Shown in pieces: positions 27,204-35,135 of a stretch of 64,000 nucleotides of DNA (its first letter is position 1; each line of letters starts with the position of its first letter). Position numbers and translations under genes: made by a program. The notes beneath the pieces were generated by a model that made no database searches, was not told the DNA's origin, and was given only the letters and a program-made list of their open reading frames with translations. Origin of the DNA: CAZETJ01 sp964514575 (GTDB lineage Bacteria > Patescibacteriota > Saccharimonadia > Saccharimonadales > UBA10212). Location: NCBI GenBank assembly GCA_964514575.1, contig CAZETJ010000001.1:62001-126000 (forward strand). Reading direction: 5' to 3'.

Positions 27204-27742
27204 GGTACCACCAGCGGCTGAGAATCAGACGCAGTTTTAGTTTGGCTACTTAAACTGGCAAAGGCTGAAATTGTCCAAGAACCACTGCCGAAACCAGCTG
27301 TGTTTACATCCCAGTACCAGTACGTAGCGCCATTACTATCTGCAGTTTGGGTGTCAAGTTTCTTCACCTCGCTGCCTTTAGCGAATTGAATATAGCAGGT
27401 TGCCCCGGGAGACGTATTACAGACAGAAGTCTCGTTTGTCGGCGTGCCATTGCCGGGATGATGGTTGCTAACAAAACCGCCACTGGGTGCTATCAGTGAA
27501 CCGCTTGTCGGGATTGCGGACGTTAACGATTTAGCCTCGCCGCTGGGTGCTAAGTTAGCCGAAGGGCTATTTTGTCCGCCAGCGCTGGAAGCCACTGTTT
27601 TTGTCGGCGACGTGCTGGGGATCGTTACCTGAACTTTGTGGTAACGCTCAAAATATAATAATCCGGCGAACAGAATCAGTATCATTGACACGGCATAGTA
27701 TGTCTTATGGTTGAGTTTGTCTAAAATTGAGCGTCTAGGCAT
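27200..27742 (-). CDS. Membrane-anchored secreted protein, unknown function
   Basis: A 180-residue protein with one N-terminal membrane anchor ('YYAVSMILILFAGLLYFERY', residues about 15-34). A Ser/Thr/Pro-rich extracellular linker (about 40-105) and a small C-terminal domain with two Cys ('CNTSPGATCYIQF') and 'SGSWTISAFASLSSQTKT' follow. The C-terminal part looks like an Ig-like fold. A -10-like TAAAAT lies 6 bases before the ATG at 27742, so the mRNA is probably leaderless. It is coupled to the transglycosylase-lectin gene by a 4-base overlap, so the two may act together at the cell surface. Confidence 0.6.
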   Translation of the reverse strand: MPRRSILDKLNHKTYYAVSMILILFAGLLYFERYHKVQVTIPSTSPTKTVASSAGGQNSPSANLAPSGEAKSLTSAIPTSGSLIAPSGGFVSNHHPGNGTPTNETSVCNTSPGATCYIQFAKGSEVKKLDTQTADSNGATYWYWDVNTAGFGSGSWTISAFASLSSQTKTASDSQPLVVP

Positions 27743-27847
27743 ATTTGTATTTTATCGCGCACCAATTCAGCGCTTATGCAAGTAACTTAACTATAACACC
27801 TTAAAATAGCATAATCAACGGAGTTCGGCGGTCGAGCCATAAAAGCT

Positions 27848-28618
27848 CTAAATTTTCTGCCAAATAGTAATGGAATGCACTTCATTGGCTAAGGCGATGC
27901 GCCTATCTATTTGAAGTTCCTTAGCTAACTTGGTTGGGCCGGGCCAACCTCGGTTATATTCTTTCACTGGCGTGCCTGGTACACGGCGGGAATCATGTAT
28001 AAGAATAAGTCCGCCCTTTTTGACATGAGGCAGCCAATCCTCAAAGTCGTTTTTAACTGCTTTATAGTTATGGTCGCCATCGATAAAGATAAAATCGACC
28101 TCTTTCTTCCATTTTTTTACAGCCTCGTAGCTTGGTTTGACTATTAACGACCATCTTTCGAGCTTGTCCGACCTACCGACAGCCCTGAGCAATCTGGCGA
28201 CGCTTTGTCTACAGCGTGCCTCGTTAGCGCTCCACGGACCCATGGAATCCTCGACAAACGGATCGATTGAAGTTAAGTTGGCAGTTTTCGGAATACTGGC
28301 TAGTAGGATAGAGGTCGAACCGCCGAAAGCCGCCCCGATTTCGACTAAGTTCTTGGCTTTTCGCCCGTAGCTATACAAAGCTGGGATCTCCTTGTTATCT
28401 AAAAAGACGATTGAGCCGGTTATTAGAGCTAACTCATCGTAAGTAATAGAAAACGCTGGCGGATTTTTAAAAGTTTGCAACAGCTTTCTCTTGGCTTTTT
28501 GGCGTTGCCTAGAGGTTTTGTAATTGTCTATAGCTCGGTGAACTTCAAAGTTAGTCTTTCGAACGGCTTTCTTCGGAGTCACTTTTTTAATTCGAGCAAG
28601 CCTATTTCCTTGTTCCAT
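27848..28618 (-). CDS. Class I SAM methyltransferase (Methyltransf_24/CmcI-like)
   Basis: A 256-residue protein with a basic N-terminal tail, then 'NLVEIGAAFGGSTSILLASI' (SAM motif I) near 95 and 'VDFIFIDGDHNYKAVKNDFE' near 180, followed by 'KKGGLILIHDS'. The FIDGDH pattern is typical of the CmcI/Methyltransf_24 group, which methylates small molecules or sugars. A GAGGA lies about 15 bases before the ATG. Its place in the glycan region suggests sugar methylation, which is inference. Confidence 0.75.
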   Translation of the reverse strand: MEQGNRLARIKKVTPKKAVRKTNFEVHRAIDNYKTSRQRQKAKRKLLQTFKNPPAFSITYDELALITGSIVFLDNKEIPALYSYGRKAKNLVEIGAAFGGSTSILLASIPKTANLTSIDPFVEDSMGPWSANEARCRQSVARLLRAVGRSDKLERWSLIVKPSYEAVKKWKKEVDFIFIDGDHNYKAVKNDFEDWLPHVKKGGLILIHDSRRVPGTPVKEYNRGWPGPTKLAKELQIDRRIALANEVHSITIWQKI

Positions 28619-28749
28619 ATTGCTGTGTCAAATCCTCGTTTAACTTTACTATAAAATTCTAGGCCGGTGCATTAATCGGATGAAAGTAGTTTTTGCTATT
28701 ATCTATAGCTATGGTGATTGTAATTTCTGGAACTGACTAGGAGCAATTC

Positions 28750-29235
28750 ATGAGTAAGGACTGGGGCGCGCCAATTGTCAGCTTTGAAGAATTTGCTGAA
28801 CTTCGGCCAAAATTAGGAAAAATTGTCGCAACTTCCGGCGGTTTTGATCCAATCCATCCTGGGCATATCAGTTGTATTATCGAAAGTAAGAAGTTTGGCG
28901 ATACAGTAGTGGTTATTGTCAACGGCGATGCCTTTTTGACGGCCAAGAAAGGCCGCCCGTTTCAAAATCTTAAAACCCGTTGCCAGATAGTCAGTGGTAT
29001 CAGAGGGGTAGACTACGTTATACCTTTTGAGATAGCAGGCGACCAAACGGTCAACAGAGCCTTGGAGCTACTGAAGCCGGATAGTTTCACAAAAGGCGGC
29101 GACCGGGTGGACGAATCGAGCATCCCGGAGTGGGAGACATGCCAGAAGTACGACATAAAAATTATCAGCGGGGTTGGTGAGGATAAACTTTGGTCGAGCA
29201 GTCAATTTTTACACGATTGGACCAACGGCCGGTGA
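28750..29235 (+). CDS. Cytidylyltransferase-like nucleotidyltransferase (RfaE2/TagD type)
   Basis: A 161-residue nucleotidyltransferase. It has the HxGH-type active site 'GGFDPIHPGHISCI' near residue 32 and 'LKPDSFTKGGDRVDESSIPE' near 115, the pattern of RfaE C-terminal and glycerol-3-phosphate cytidylyltransferase enzymes. These join a sugar or polyol phosphate to a nucleotide. TAGGAG lies before the ATG at 28750, so this gene uses a normal ribosome binding site. It is coupled to the HAD phosphatase gene through a GTGA overlap. Confidence 0.82.
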   Translation: MSKDWGAPIVSFEEFAELRPKLGKIVATSGGFDPIHPGHISCIIESKKFGDTVVVIVNGDAFLTAKKGRPFQNLKTRCQIVSGIRGVDYVIPFEIAGDQTVNRALELLKPDSFTKGGDRVDESSIPEWETCQKYDIKIISGVGEDKLWSSSQFLHDWTNGR

Positions 29236-30002
29236 AGCGTAGGGTCATCGCTTTCGACCTGGATGGTACGCTGGCGCCGAGCAAATCGCTTCTGCCTGAT
29301 CGGATGAGCATTGTCCTAAGCGATTTGTTGGGAAAATACGAAGTTCTGGTGATGAGTGGGGGTAGGTTCGAACAATTTGAGAAGCAACTGCTAGCTAATC
29401 TTAAAATTGAACCCGAAAAACTTGCCAAACTACACTTAATGCCGACCTGTGGTACACGATATTATCGCTTTCGAAATAACGGCTGGCAAAAACAGTATGC
29501 CGAAGATTTATCGGGGACGGAAAAAGCTAAAATAGTCCAAGAATTGAATAAAGCGGTTGCTCATTTTGGGCTTTCTACGAAGAAAACCTATGGTCCGACG
29601 ATAGAGGACCGGGAAAGTCAGATCAGCTGGTCGGCTCTCGGCCAGGATATAGTCGAAGTACTGGGTGAGGAGGGCATTAAATTAAAAGAAGCCTGGGACC
29701 CGGATATGTCTAAAAAGCTAACACTAGTTAATTATCTGACTCCTTTACTTCCTGAATTCGAGGTGCGCGCCGGCGGCAGTACTACCGTTGATATTACAAA
29801 AAAAGGTATCGATAAAGCCTACGGGATGAAAAAGATGCTGGACATGCTAAAACTCTCTAAAGACGATGTGCTATTCATCGGCGACAGACTGGAAGAGGGT
29901 GGTAACGACTACCCGGTTAAAGCCATGGGCATTGATTGTATGCAGATATCGGACTGGCAGGAGACGGCTTTAGTCATCGAGGCTGTCCTTCGGACCTCAT
30001 AA
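29232..30002 (+). CDS. HAD-IIB phosphatase, phosphomannomutase-like
   Basis: A HAD-superfamily enzyme of about 256 residues. Motif I is 'VIAFDLDGTLAPSKSLLP', motif II 'VLVMSGGR', a Lys in 'KKGIDKAYGMKKML' and motif IV 'FIGDRLEEGGNDYPV', as in eukaryotic-type phosphomannomutases and related sugar phosphatases. I prefer GTG 29232 as start because it forms a GTGA overlap with the stop of the upstream nucleotidyltransferase. An ATG at 29190 would add 14 residues and overlap by 46 bases. If it is a mannomutase it would supply mannose-1-phosphate for GDP-mannose and gmd. Confidence 0.78.
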   Translation: MKRRVIAFDLDGTLAPSKSLLPDRMSIVLSDLLGKYEVLVMSGGRFEQFEKQLLANLKIEPEKLAKLHLMPTCGTRYYRFRNNGWQKQYAEDLSGTEKAKIVQELNKAVAHFGLSTKKTYGPTIEDRESQISWSALGQDIVEVLGEEGIKLKEAWDPDMSKKLTLVNYLTPLLPEFEVRAGGSTTVDITKKGIDKAYGMKKMLDMLKLSKDDVLFIGDRLEEGGNDYPVKAMGIDCMQISDWQETALVIEAVLRTS

Positions 30003-30215
30003 GCTAATAGCTGGATTGAACAAATAATTTATGTAGATTCTAAGGGGTAGATTTATTGGCTCCCGCGGATAGATGTTATCCCCTGAAAAAATGTTTGCGA
30101 GTAAGTTTCTATCTGAAGAATTACCTCTACGTGTGGACACCTTTGAACCAACAATTGACTCGATCTTATGAATAATCAACCCCTAGGAGTTGCTGAAGTT
30201 ACCTAAAATGACTGG
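30003..30215. other. Non-coding gap, probable decayed DNA
   Basis: A 213-base AT-rich stretch between the HAD gene and a truncated epimerase start. A 60-codon minus-strand frame exists here but has no recognisable motif. It probably represents sequence left after deletion of the rest of the epimerase gene. Confidence 0.35.
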
Positions 30216-30296
30216 TCAGTAGCCAGCACGGGCTGACTCGACAACAGTGTGAAAGCCGATAAGTCCGGTGCTACCGATGACTAAAACCAACTTCAT
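30216..30296 (-). pseudogene. Truncated NAD-dependent epimerase/dehydratase (N-terminus only)
   Basis: The frame starts with ATG at 30296 in an ATGA overlap with the stop of the upstream glycosyltransferase and stops after 26 residues. It reads 'MKLVLVIGSTGLIGFHTVVE', the beta-alpha NAD(P)-binding start of SDR-type sugar epimerases (GxTGxxG). The rest of such a protein (about 280 residues) is absent. It is best read as the remnant of a gene once coupled to the glycosyltransferase. Confidence 0.65.
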
Positions 30297-31399
30297 TTTG
30301 GTTCCAACTCCTCGATAAATTGCCTGAATGACGAACGAAAATTTTCTTTCGAGAACTGCTTAGCGAAATTTTGGATAGACCCATGATTAAAGTCAGCCGA
30401 CTTGAAGTTTTTTACGGCTTTTGCCAGGCTATCTACCGACTGCTCGGTGAAGAATAGGCCAGTTTGCGGTGTTATATAGTCTAGCGCACCACCAGCCTTA
30501 TAGGCTATGACGGGCGTACCAGCAGCTAGGGCTTCGATCGCTACGATGCCAAAATCATCGACGCCAGGAAAAATAAAAGCTTGAGCCTGGGCAAACCGCT
30601 CGGGCAGCTCTTCGTCGCTGACATGTCGGAAGAAATTAACGGTGCGCCCGGCTAACTTTTTTAACCTTTTATGTTCAGGCCCTCGGCCAATAACGACTAG
30701 AGGTAGCTTCAGCGCATTAGCGGCTTTTACGGCCAGATCAGTGCGCTTATACGGTGTTTGTCGCCCAGCAGTCACAAAACCGAGCCGTTGGCGGGCTGGT
30801 TGGGCTTCGAATCGTTCGATATCGACTGGCGGGTGGATAACGATACTTTCACGGCCATAGTATTTCTCTACCTGGTTTTTGGTGTAGCTAGAATTTGAGA
30901 TTATATAATCCGGTCTTTGGGCGGCTTGGCGATCCCAGCCTCGCAGCGGGCCCACCAAAAGTTTAAGCCCCAAACGAGCCAAGGGATCAAGCCGCCCAAA
31001 ACCGGGCTGAGACATATATTGATCGTAGCGGCTCCAGTAGTAATGCGTTGGTGCGTGGCAATAATTGACGTGGATAGTATCATCGCCGGTTTTTATACCT
31101 TTCGCTTCAGCGCCCGAGCTGCTAATAACTAAATCGTAATCATCGAAGTTCAGGTGGGTGAACCACCAGATGCGCAGAATTGGTAAAAATTTGCGCAACG
31201 AGCCGAATGGCCAGTTTTGTAGCCAGCCGGTTACGACTTTGTTATCCAATTTTTGGCGCCAATAATCGGTGCAGTAAGAGGTAAATATGGGAGCGTCGGG
31301 GTAAAGCCTATGCAACTCCAGCACAACGCGCTCGGCTCCGCCGCCGACGAACCAATCATGAACAATCGCGACCTTTGGCATAGCGGTTTTCTCGGACAT
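30293..31399 (-). CDS. Glycosyltransferase family 4 (WbaZ-like mannosyltransferase)
   Basis: A 368-residue GT-B enzyme with 'VAIVHDWFVGGGAERVVLEL' at the N-terminus, 'YCHAPTHYYWSRYDQYM' near 115, 'YIISNSSYTKNQVEKYY' near 170 and 'FIFPGVDDFGIVAIEALAAG' near 280. These are hallmarks of the WbaZ group, which transfers mannose in O-antigen and capsule loci. It lies 7 bases downstream of the priming transferase gene. Mannose specificity is inference, supported by nearby gmd and the PMM-like HAD. Confidence 0.85.
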   Translation of the reverse strand: MSEKTAMPKVAIVHDWFVGGGAERVVLELHRLYPDAPIFTSYCTDYWRQKLDNKVVTGWLQNWPFGSLRKFLPILRIWWFTHLNFDDYDLVISSSGAEAKGIKTGDDTIHVNYCHAPTHYYWSRYDQYMSQPGFGRLDPLARLGLKLLVGPLRGWDRQAAQRPDYIISNSSYTKNQVEKYYGRESIVIHPPVDIERFEAQPARQRLGFVTAGRQTPYKRTDLAVKAANALKLPLVVIGRGPEHKRLKKLAGRTVNFFRHVSDEELPERFAQAQAFIFPGVDDFGIVAIEALAAGTPVIAYKAGGALDYITPQTGLFFTEQSVDSLAKAVKNFKSADFNHGSIQNFAKQFSKENFRSSFRQFIEELEPK

Positions 31400-31406
31400 A
31401 GACTGG

Positions 31407-32852
31407 TTAAACCGCTCCGCTACGCTTTAAAACAGCACGGACAGTTTTAATCAAAATAACTAAATCTAGCCAGATACTCCAATTCTGGACATAGTAAAGA
31501 TCAAGTTTACGGCGCTCCTCAAAATCTATATCGCGCCGGCCAGAAACTTGGGCCAGGCCAGTAAGACCCGATTTGACACTTAAAATAGCGTGCCTTTTTG
31601 CGTAGATACCCAGTTCGGCGGGAATCAGTGCCCGTGGTCCGACCAAACTAATATCGCCGCGTACGACATTGAGAAGCTGAGGCAGTTCATCCAGGCTAGT
31701 ACGTCTTAAAAATCGGCCTAGCCGGCTGATACGCGGGTCATTTGGCAAGCGGTCGCCGCCTTGGCGGTATTGCTTAATCAGCTCAGGCCGGCCCATTTTA
31801 GTGAAGCCTTCTTCCGGGCTCATATCGGTATAGGCTCGCTTCATACTGCGGAATTTATAAATCCTAACTCTAGTATTAAAGCGGCTCAGTCGAATTTCTC
31901 GGTAAAAAACTGGCCCGCCGGGATCAGACAGTTTTTCGGCGACGGCGACCAACAGCATGAAAGGCAAGCCGACCAACAGCATTACGCCGCCGACTACAAT
32001 GTCCATCATTCGCTTAACTATTCGACCCCAGCCGATCAAAGCGGTTTGGTGGACGGCGATGACCGGAACCGAACCCCGGAAAAGCTCGACGGCAATGTTG
32101 CCAACGAACAACTCGCTGTTACCAGGTACGAAACGATAAGCTACGTGCTTAGTCTGGGCGTACTCTAGAACTTCATTATTAAACTCGTTATCGGCGTAAA
32201 GCTCTGTTTGGACGATGCCGTGGATATCACCAGAATTTAAGGCCTTGATGGCCTTATCAAAAGTTTTAAAAAATGGAATGTGAGGATAGCGTTTAGCGAC
32301 CTCGCCATGTCCGCCAACCACGCCAACTATCCGATAGCCAGAGATGTGACGGTCGGCCAAAACATCCACCAACTGGCGGCCAACATGAGTGTTACCAACT
32401 AGCAATAAGTTGGTTATGCCAATGTCGTATCGGAACAAAACACTACGCACGTAGCGGGCAGTGTTGCGAAAAACTAGGAGTAAAACAAACCCTAGCAGAA
32501 AGCCATAAACGGGCACTAACTTAGAAGGAAAAACCACGCGATCCGAGACGTAAGCGTAGCTGGCCACGAACAGTAGACCCACGAAAGAGCCGATCAGCAG
32601 CCGTCCAGCTTCGACAAAGCGCTTTTCGTGGATTGAACTGGTGTAAAGGCCCAGCAACCCAAAAATTAGCAACCAAAAAGGAGTCAAAATTAAAAAAATT
32701 CCCAAATAGGTACTGGCCGCGATTGGATGAGCCACTGGCACGTTGCTAAGCGGACCGCGCAGGGCATAGGCACCGGCAAAAGCCGCCACCAACGCCAAAA
32801 AATCGCCCACCATCAAAAGCAAGCCATAGATGAGCGAAGCGTTACTTTTCAT
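31407..32852 (-). CDS. Undecaprenyl-phosphate sugar phosphotransferase (WcaJ/WbaP-like)
   Basis: The polyisoprenyl-phosphate hexose-1-phosphate transferase that starts glycan repeat synthesis on the lipid carrier. The 481-residue product has four to five N-terminal membrane helices, a central Rossmann-like domain (about 140-260) and a C-terminal catalytic domain. The catalytic domain carries 'KRMMDIVVGGVMLLVGLPFM' near 278, 'YKFRSMKRAY' near 333 and 'RRTSLDELPQLLNVVRGDIS' near 388. It is complete and likely membrane bound. It is followed by a mannosyltransferase-like gene, so it may prime a mannose-containing glycan. Confidence 0.92.
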   Translation of the reverse strand: MKSNASLIYGLLLMVGDFLALVAAFAGAYALRGPLSNVPVAHPIAASTYLGIFLILTPFWLLIFGLLGLYTSSIHEKRFVEAGRLLIGSFVGLLFVASYAYVSDRVVFPSKLVPVYGFLLGFVLLLVFRNTARYVRSVLFRYDIGITNLLLVGNTHVGRQLVDVLADRHISGYRIVGVVGGHGEVAKRYPHIPFFKTFDKAIKALNSGDIHGIVQTELYADNEFNNEVLEYAQTKHVAYRFVPGNSELFVGNIAVELFRGSVPVIAVHQTALIGWGRIVKRMMDIVVGGVMLLVGLPFMLLVAVAEKLSDPGGPVFYREIRLSRFNTRVRIYKFRSMKRAYTDMSPEEGFTKMGRPELIKQYRQGGDRLPNDPRISRLGRFLRRTSLDELPQLLNVVRGDISLVGPRALIPAELGIYAKRHAILSVKSGLTGLAQVSGRRDIDFEERRKLDLYYVQNWSIWLDLVILIKTVRAVLKRSGAV

Positions 32853-32872
32853 CTATACTAAGTGTAGCATTT

Positions 32873-34201
32873 ATGGACGCAGACAAAGGTGGTAGCCGGC
32901 TTGCAAGACAACTGTCGATCGTTGTCGCTTTAATTTTGATCTTACTGCCATTTGATGAACTTTTGACTGTCTGGACGGCCAGCAGATTTAATCATTTGGA
33001 CCTTTTCCACATCTGGAAAGAAATTCTCATCACCATAATGGTTGCACCAACAGTTTGGCTGGCTTTACGGCACGGCCTGCTCAAAAAGACTTTTTTTAAG
33101 TCCTGGCTATTTTTATTAATTGCTGCTTATGGACTGTTGCATTTGATTTTAGGAATGTGGGCCTTTCACGACAGACAGGTCAACGAGACGGCTTTGATAT
33201 ACGGGCTAATAATCAATCTGCGGTTTCTTGGGTTCTTCCTGGTTTGCTTAATGCTTTCAGCGCTGCATCCCTACCTACGACGACACTGGAAGTTTATATT
33301 GCTGGCTCCGGCCAGTGTAGCGGTCTTCTTCGGGCTGATTCAAAAACTTATTTTACCGACCGATTTTTTGAAGCACTTTGGCTACGGTCCAAAAACTATT
33401 CCGGCTTATCAAACCGTTGACTCCAATCTAGACTATCGCCGCATTCAGTCCAGCTTACGCGGCGCCAATCCTTTCGGAGCTTATCTAACTTTTATTATCC
33501 CCGGTTTTATATTAAGTTTGGCTAAACGCCGTGGCTTGCAACTACTGGCCGTAGCCGGAGCTTTAGTTGTTTTGTTCTACACATATTCGCGCAGCGCCTG
33601 GGTAGGATTGGCTATTAGCTTAGTGATCCTGGGCTGGTTGTCGCTTAAGAATTTAAGCGGTCGTTGGGCTATAGTCGCGGTGATTGTCTTGGCAGGCGGT
33701 TCAATTGGAATCTATAGTCTTCGCTCAAATCAGGTAATCCAAGATGCATTGTTGCATACCAGTGTTAGCTCAACTTCACCGCAAAGCTCCAATGCTCTAA
33801 GAAGCATAGCTATTAAAAATGGTATCCGCGACGTCGTGCATCAGCCCTTGGGCCGCGGACCGGGCACGGCTGGTCCGGCCAGCTTTCGTAGCAACCATCC
33901 GGCTCGCATAGCTGAGGATTATTATCTGCAGATCGGGCAGGAAGTCGGTATACTTGGGCTGGCCATCTTCTTAGCAATAAACATGCAGGTCGCCCTAAGT
34001 CTGTGGTCGCAGAGGCAGGATATATTGGCCCGGATCTTGCTGGCCGCCTTGGCGGGCATTTGTTTTATTAATTTAGTCTCACATGCTTGGACGGACGATA
34101 CTCTCAGCCTGCTGTGGTGGGGGTTGGCTGGTGTCTCGCTTGGTCCTGTTATACTGCAGGGTAGGCAAGGTCGAAATGGAAGAATTCAAAAAAGCGCATA
34201 A
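32873..34201 (+). CDS. O-antigen ligase/polymerase-like membrane protein
   Basis: A 442-residue polytopic protein with about 11 membrane segments. Its large outer loop contains 'DVVHQPLGRGPGTAGPASF' near 320, matching the O-antigen ligase family pattern. 'YTYSRSAWVGLAISLVILGW' near 240 is another family hallmark. The ATG at 32873 follows a TATACT (32854-32859) by 13 bases with no ribosome binding site. This is the second protein of this family in the window, so one may polymerise and the other ligate. It is divergent from the priming transferase. Confidence 0.82.
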   Translation: MDADKGGSRLARQLSIVVALILILLPFDELLTVWTASRFNHLDLFHIWKEILITIMVAPTVWLALRHGLLKKTFFKSWLFLLIAAYGLLHLILGMWAFHDRQVNETALIYGLIINLRFLGFFLVCLMLSALHPYLRRHWKFILLAPASVAVFFGLIQKLILPTDFLKHFGYGPKTIPAYQTVDSNLDYRRIQSSLRGANPFGAYLTFIIPGFILSLAKRRGLQLLAVAGALVVLFYTYSRSAWVGLAISLVILGWLSLKNLSGRWAIVAVIVLAGGSIGIYSLRSNQVIQDALLHTSVSSTSPQSSNALRSIAIKNGIRDVVHQPLGRGPGTAGPASFRSNHPARIAEDYYLQIGQEVGILGLAIFLAINMQVALSLWSQRQDILARILLAALAGICFINLVSHAWTDDTLSLLWWGLAGVSLGPVILQGRQGRNGRIQKSA

Positions 34202-34664
34202 ACGTCTTTGGCAGTTTGCTGAATATTTATTCACTGGCGGAATTTATTTCTGGGTCGGCTATATTCTGCTGGACGCATTTTATTACGGCCTGCACTGGAA
34301 CCTATGGTGGTCGACAATTGTTAGCAGCGTCATAGGCTGGGCGGTTAACTATCTCATGCAGCGTTACTGGGTTTTTGCCGGTAGCCAGTTAAAAGAGCAC
34401 CAAACGCAAGTCACTGGTCGATACGCTATCATCACTATCGCTGACTTTTTGCTTAACTACCTGATTTTGTTTGGACTGCGGAAAATCGGAATCACGCCAG
34501 CCATCGGCCAATTCTTTGGCGCGGCTTTTTTCACCGGCTGGAATTACGTTTGGTATCGCTACTGGGTATTTCCAGAGAAAGCTGACGTATTAAAACTTAA
34601 GCTAGCAGTCCATCATTTATTAGCGCACCGGGCTCATGGACATGGTGCGTTCCGGGTAGGCTAG
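34176..34664 (+). CDS. GtrA-family membrane protein
   Basis: A 162-residue protein with four membrane helices, as expected for GtrA-like proteins that help move lipid-linked sugars across the membrane. It includes 'WWSTIVSSVIGWAVNYLMQR' near 47 and 'WNYVWYRYWVF' near 132, both typical. I chose ATG 34176 ('MEEFKKAHKRLWQFAEYLF'), which overlaps the ligase-like gene by 26 bases. A start at 34083 would overlap it by 119 bases and add unlikely sequence. Confidence 0.82.
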   Translation: MEEFKKAHKRLWQFAEYLFTGGIYFWVGYILLDAFYYGLHWNLWWSTIVSSVIGWAVNYLMQRYWVFAGSQLKEHQTQVTGRYAIITIADFLLNYLILFGLRKIGITPAIGQFFGAAFFTGWNYVWYRYWVFPEKADVLKLKLAVHHLLAHRAHGHGAFRVG

Positions 34665-34667
34665 GTT

Positions 34668-35135
34668 ATGGCCGAGACAGTCCGCCCAACCAAAAAACAA
34701 CGCGAACTGCTGACGTTTATTGAGGAGTTTATTGCCGAGCACGGTTACAGTCCGAGCTACCGGGAGATTATGAAAGGCATGGACTATAACTCGGTAGCCA
34801 CCGTCAGCCTGCATATCAACAACCTGATCAAGCGCGGCCACCTGGCCAAACGCGATCACTCGGCTCGCTCGCTGGAGCCAGTAAAAGGCGTTAGTGATGA
34901 ACCGGTGCGCGTTAAGCAGCTCAAGGCCAGTGAAGAAAAATGGCTGGTCGGCAAAGTCGAACTTTATTTTAAAGAAGCCGAAGAGGCAGTAGTTCTAGAC
35001 GAGAAAGAACTTGACCGACTCTATGTGTTGGTTGGCGCGCTAAAAGTACTTGGTTTAGACGGTGCCGCCCAAGCTTACATTCCACGCCTGACGGCGCTCA
35101 AAACGAAGGCCGCTGATCGTAGTTACACGGTCTAA
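34668..35135 (+). CDS. LexA-like DNA-binding protein lacking the S24 peptidase domain
   Basis: A 155-residue protein. Residues about 5-70 match the LexA winged helix ('[20 protein letters not shown]', then '[10 protein letters not shown]' and '[20 protein letters not shown]'). The remaining 85 residues hold no Ala-Gly cleavage site and no Ser/Lys peptidase motifs. They are instead a charged helical segment ('[20 protein letters not shown]'). It therefore cannot be self-cleaved like canonical LexA. It could be a repressor with another sensing domain or a partner of a full LexA elsewhere. It follows gtrA by 3 bases. Confidence 0.72.
   Translation: MAETVRPTKKQRELLTFIEEFIAEHGYSPSYREIMKGMDYNSVATVSLHINNLIKRGHLAKRDHSARSLEPVKGVSDEPVRVKQLKASEEKWLVGKVELYFKEAEEAVVLDEKELDRLYVLVGALKVLGLDGAAQAYIPRLTALKTKAADRSYTV

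Noticed and set aside
29997..30179. 60-codon minus-strand frame after the HAD gene
   Set aside because: No motif, no ribosome binding site, no promoter, and it lies in the gap left by a decayed epimerase gene.
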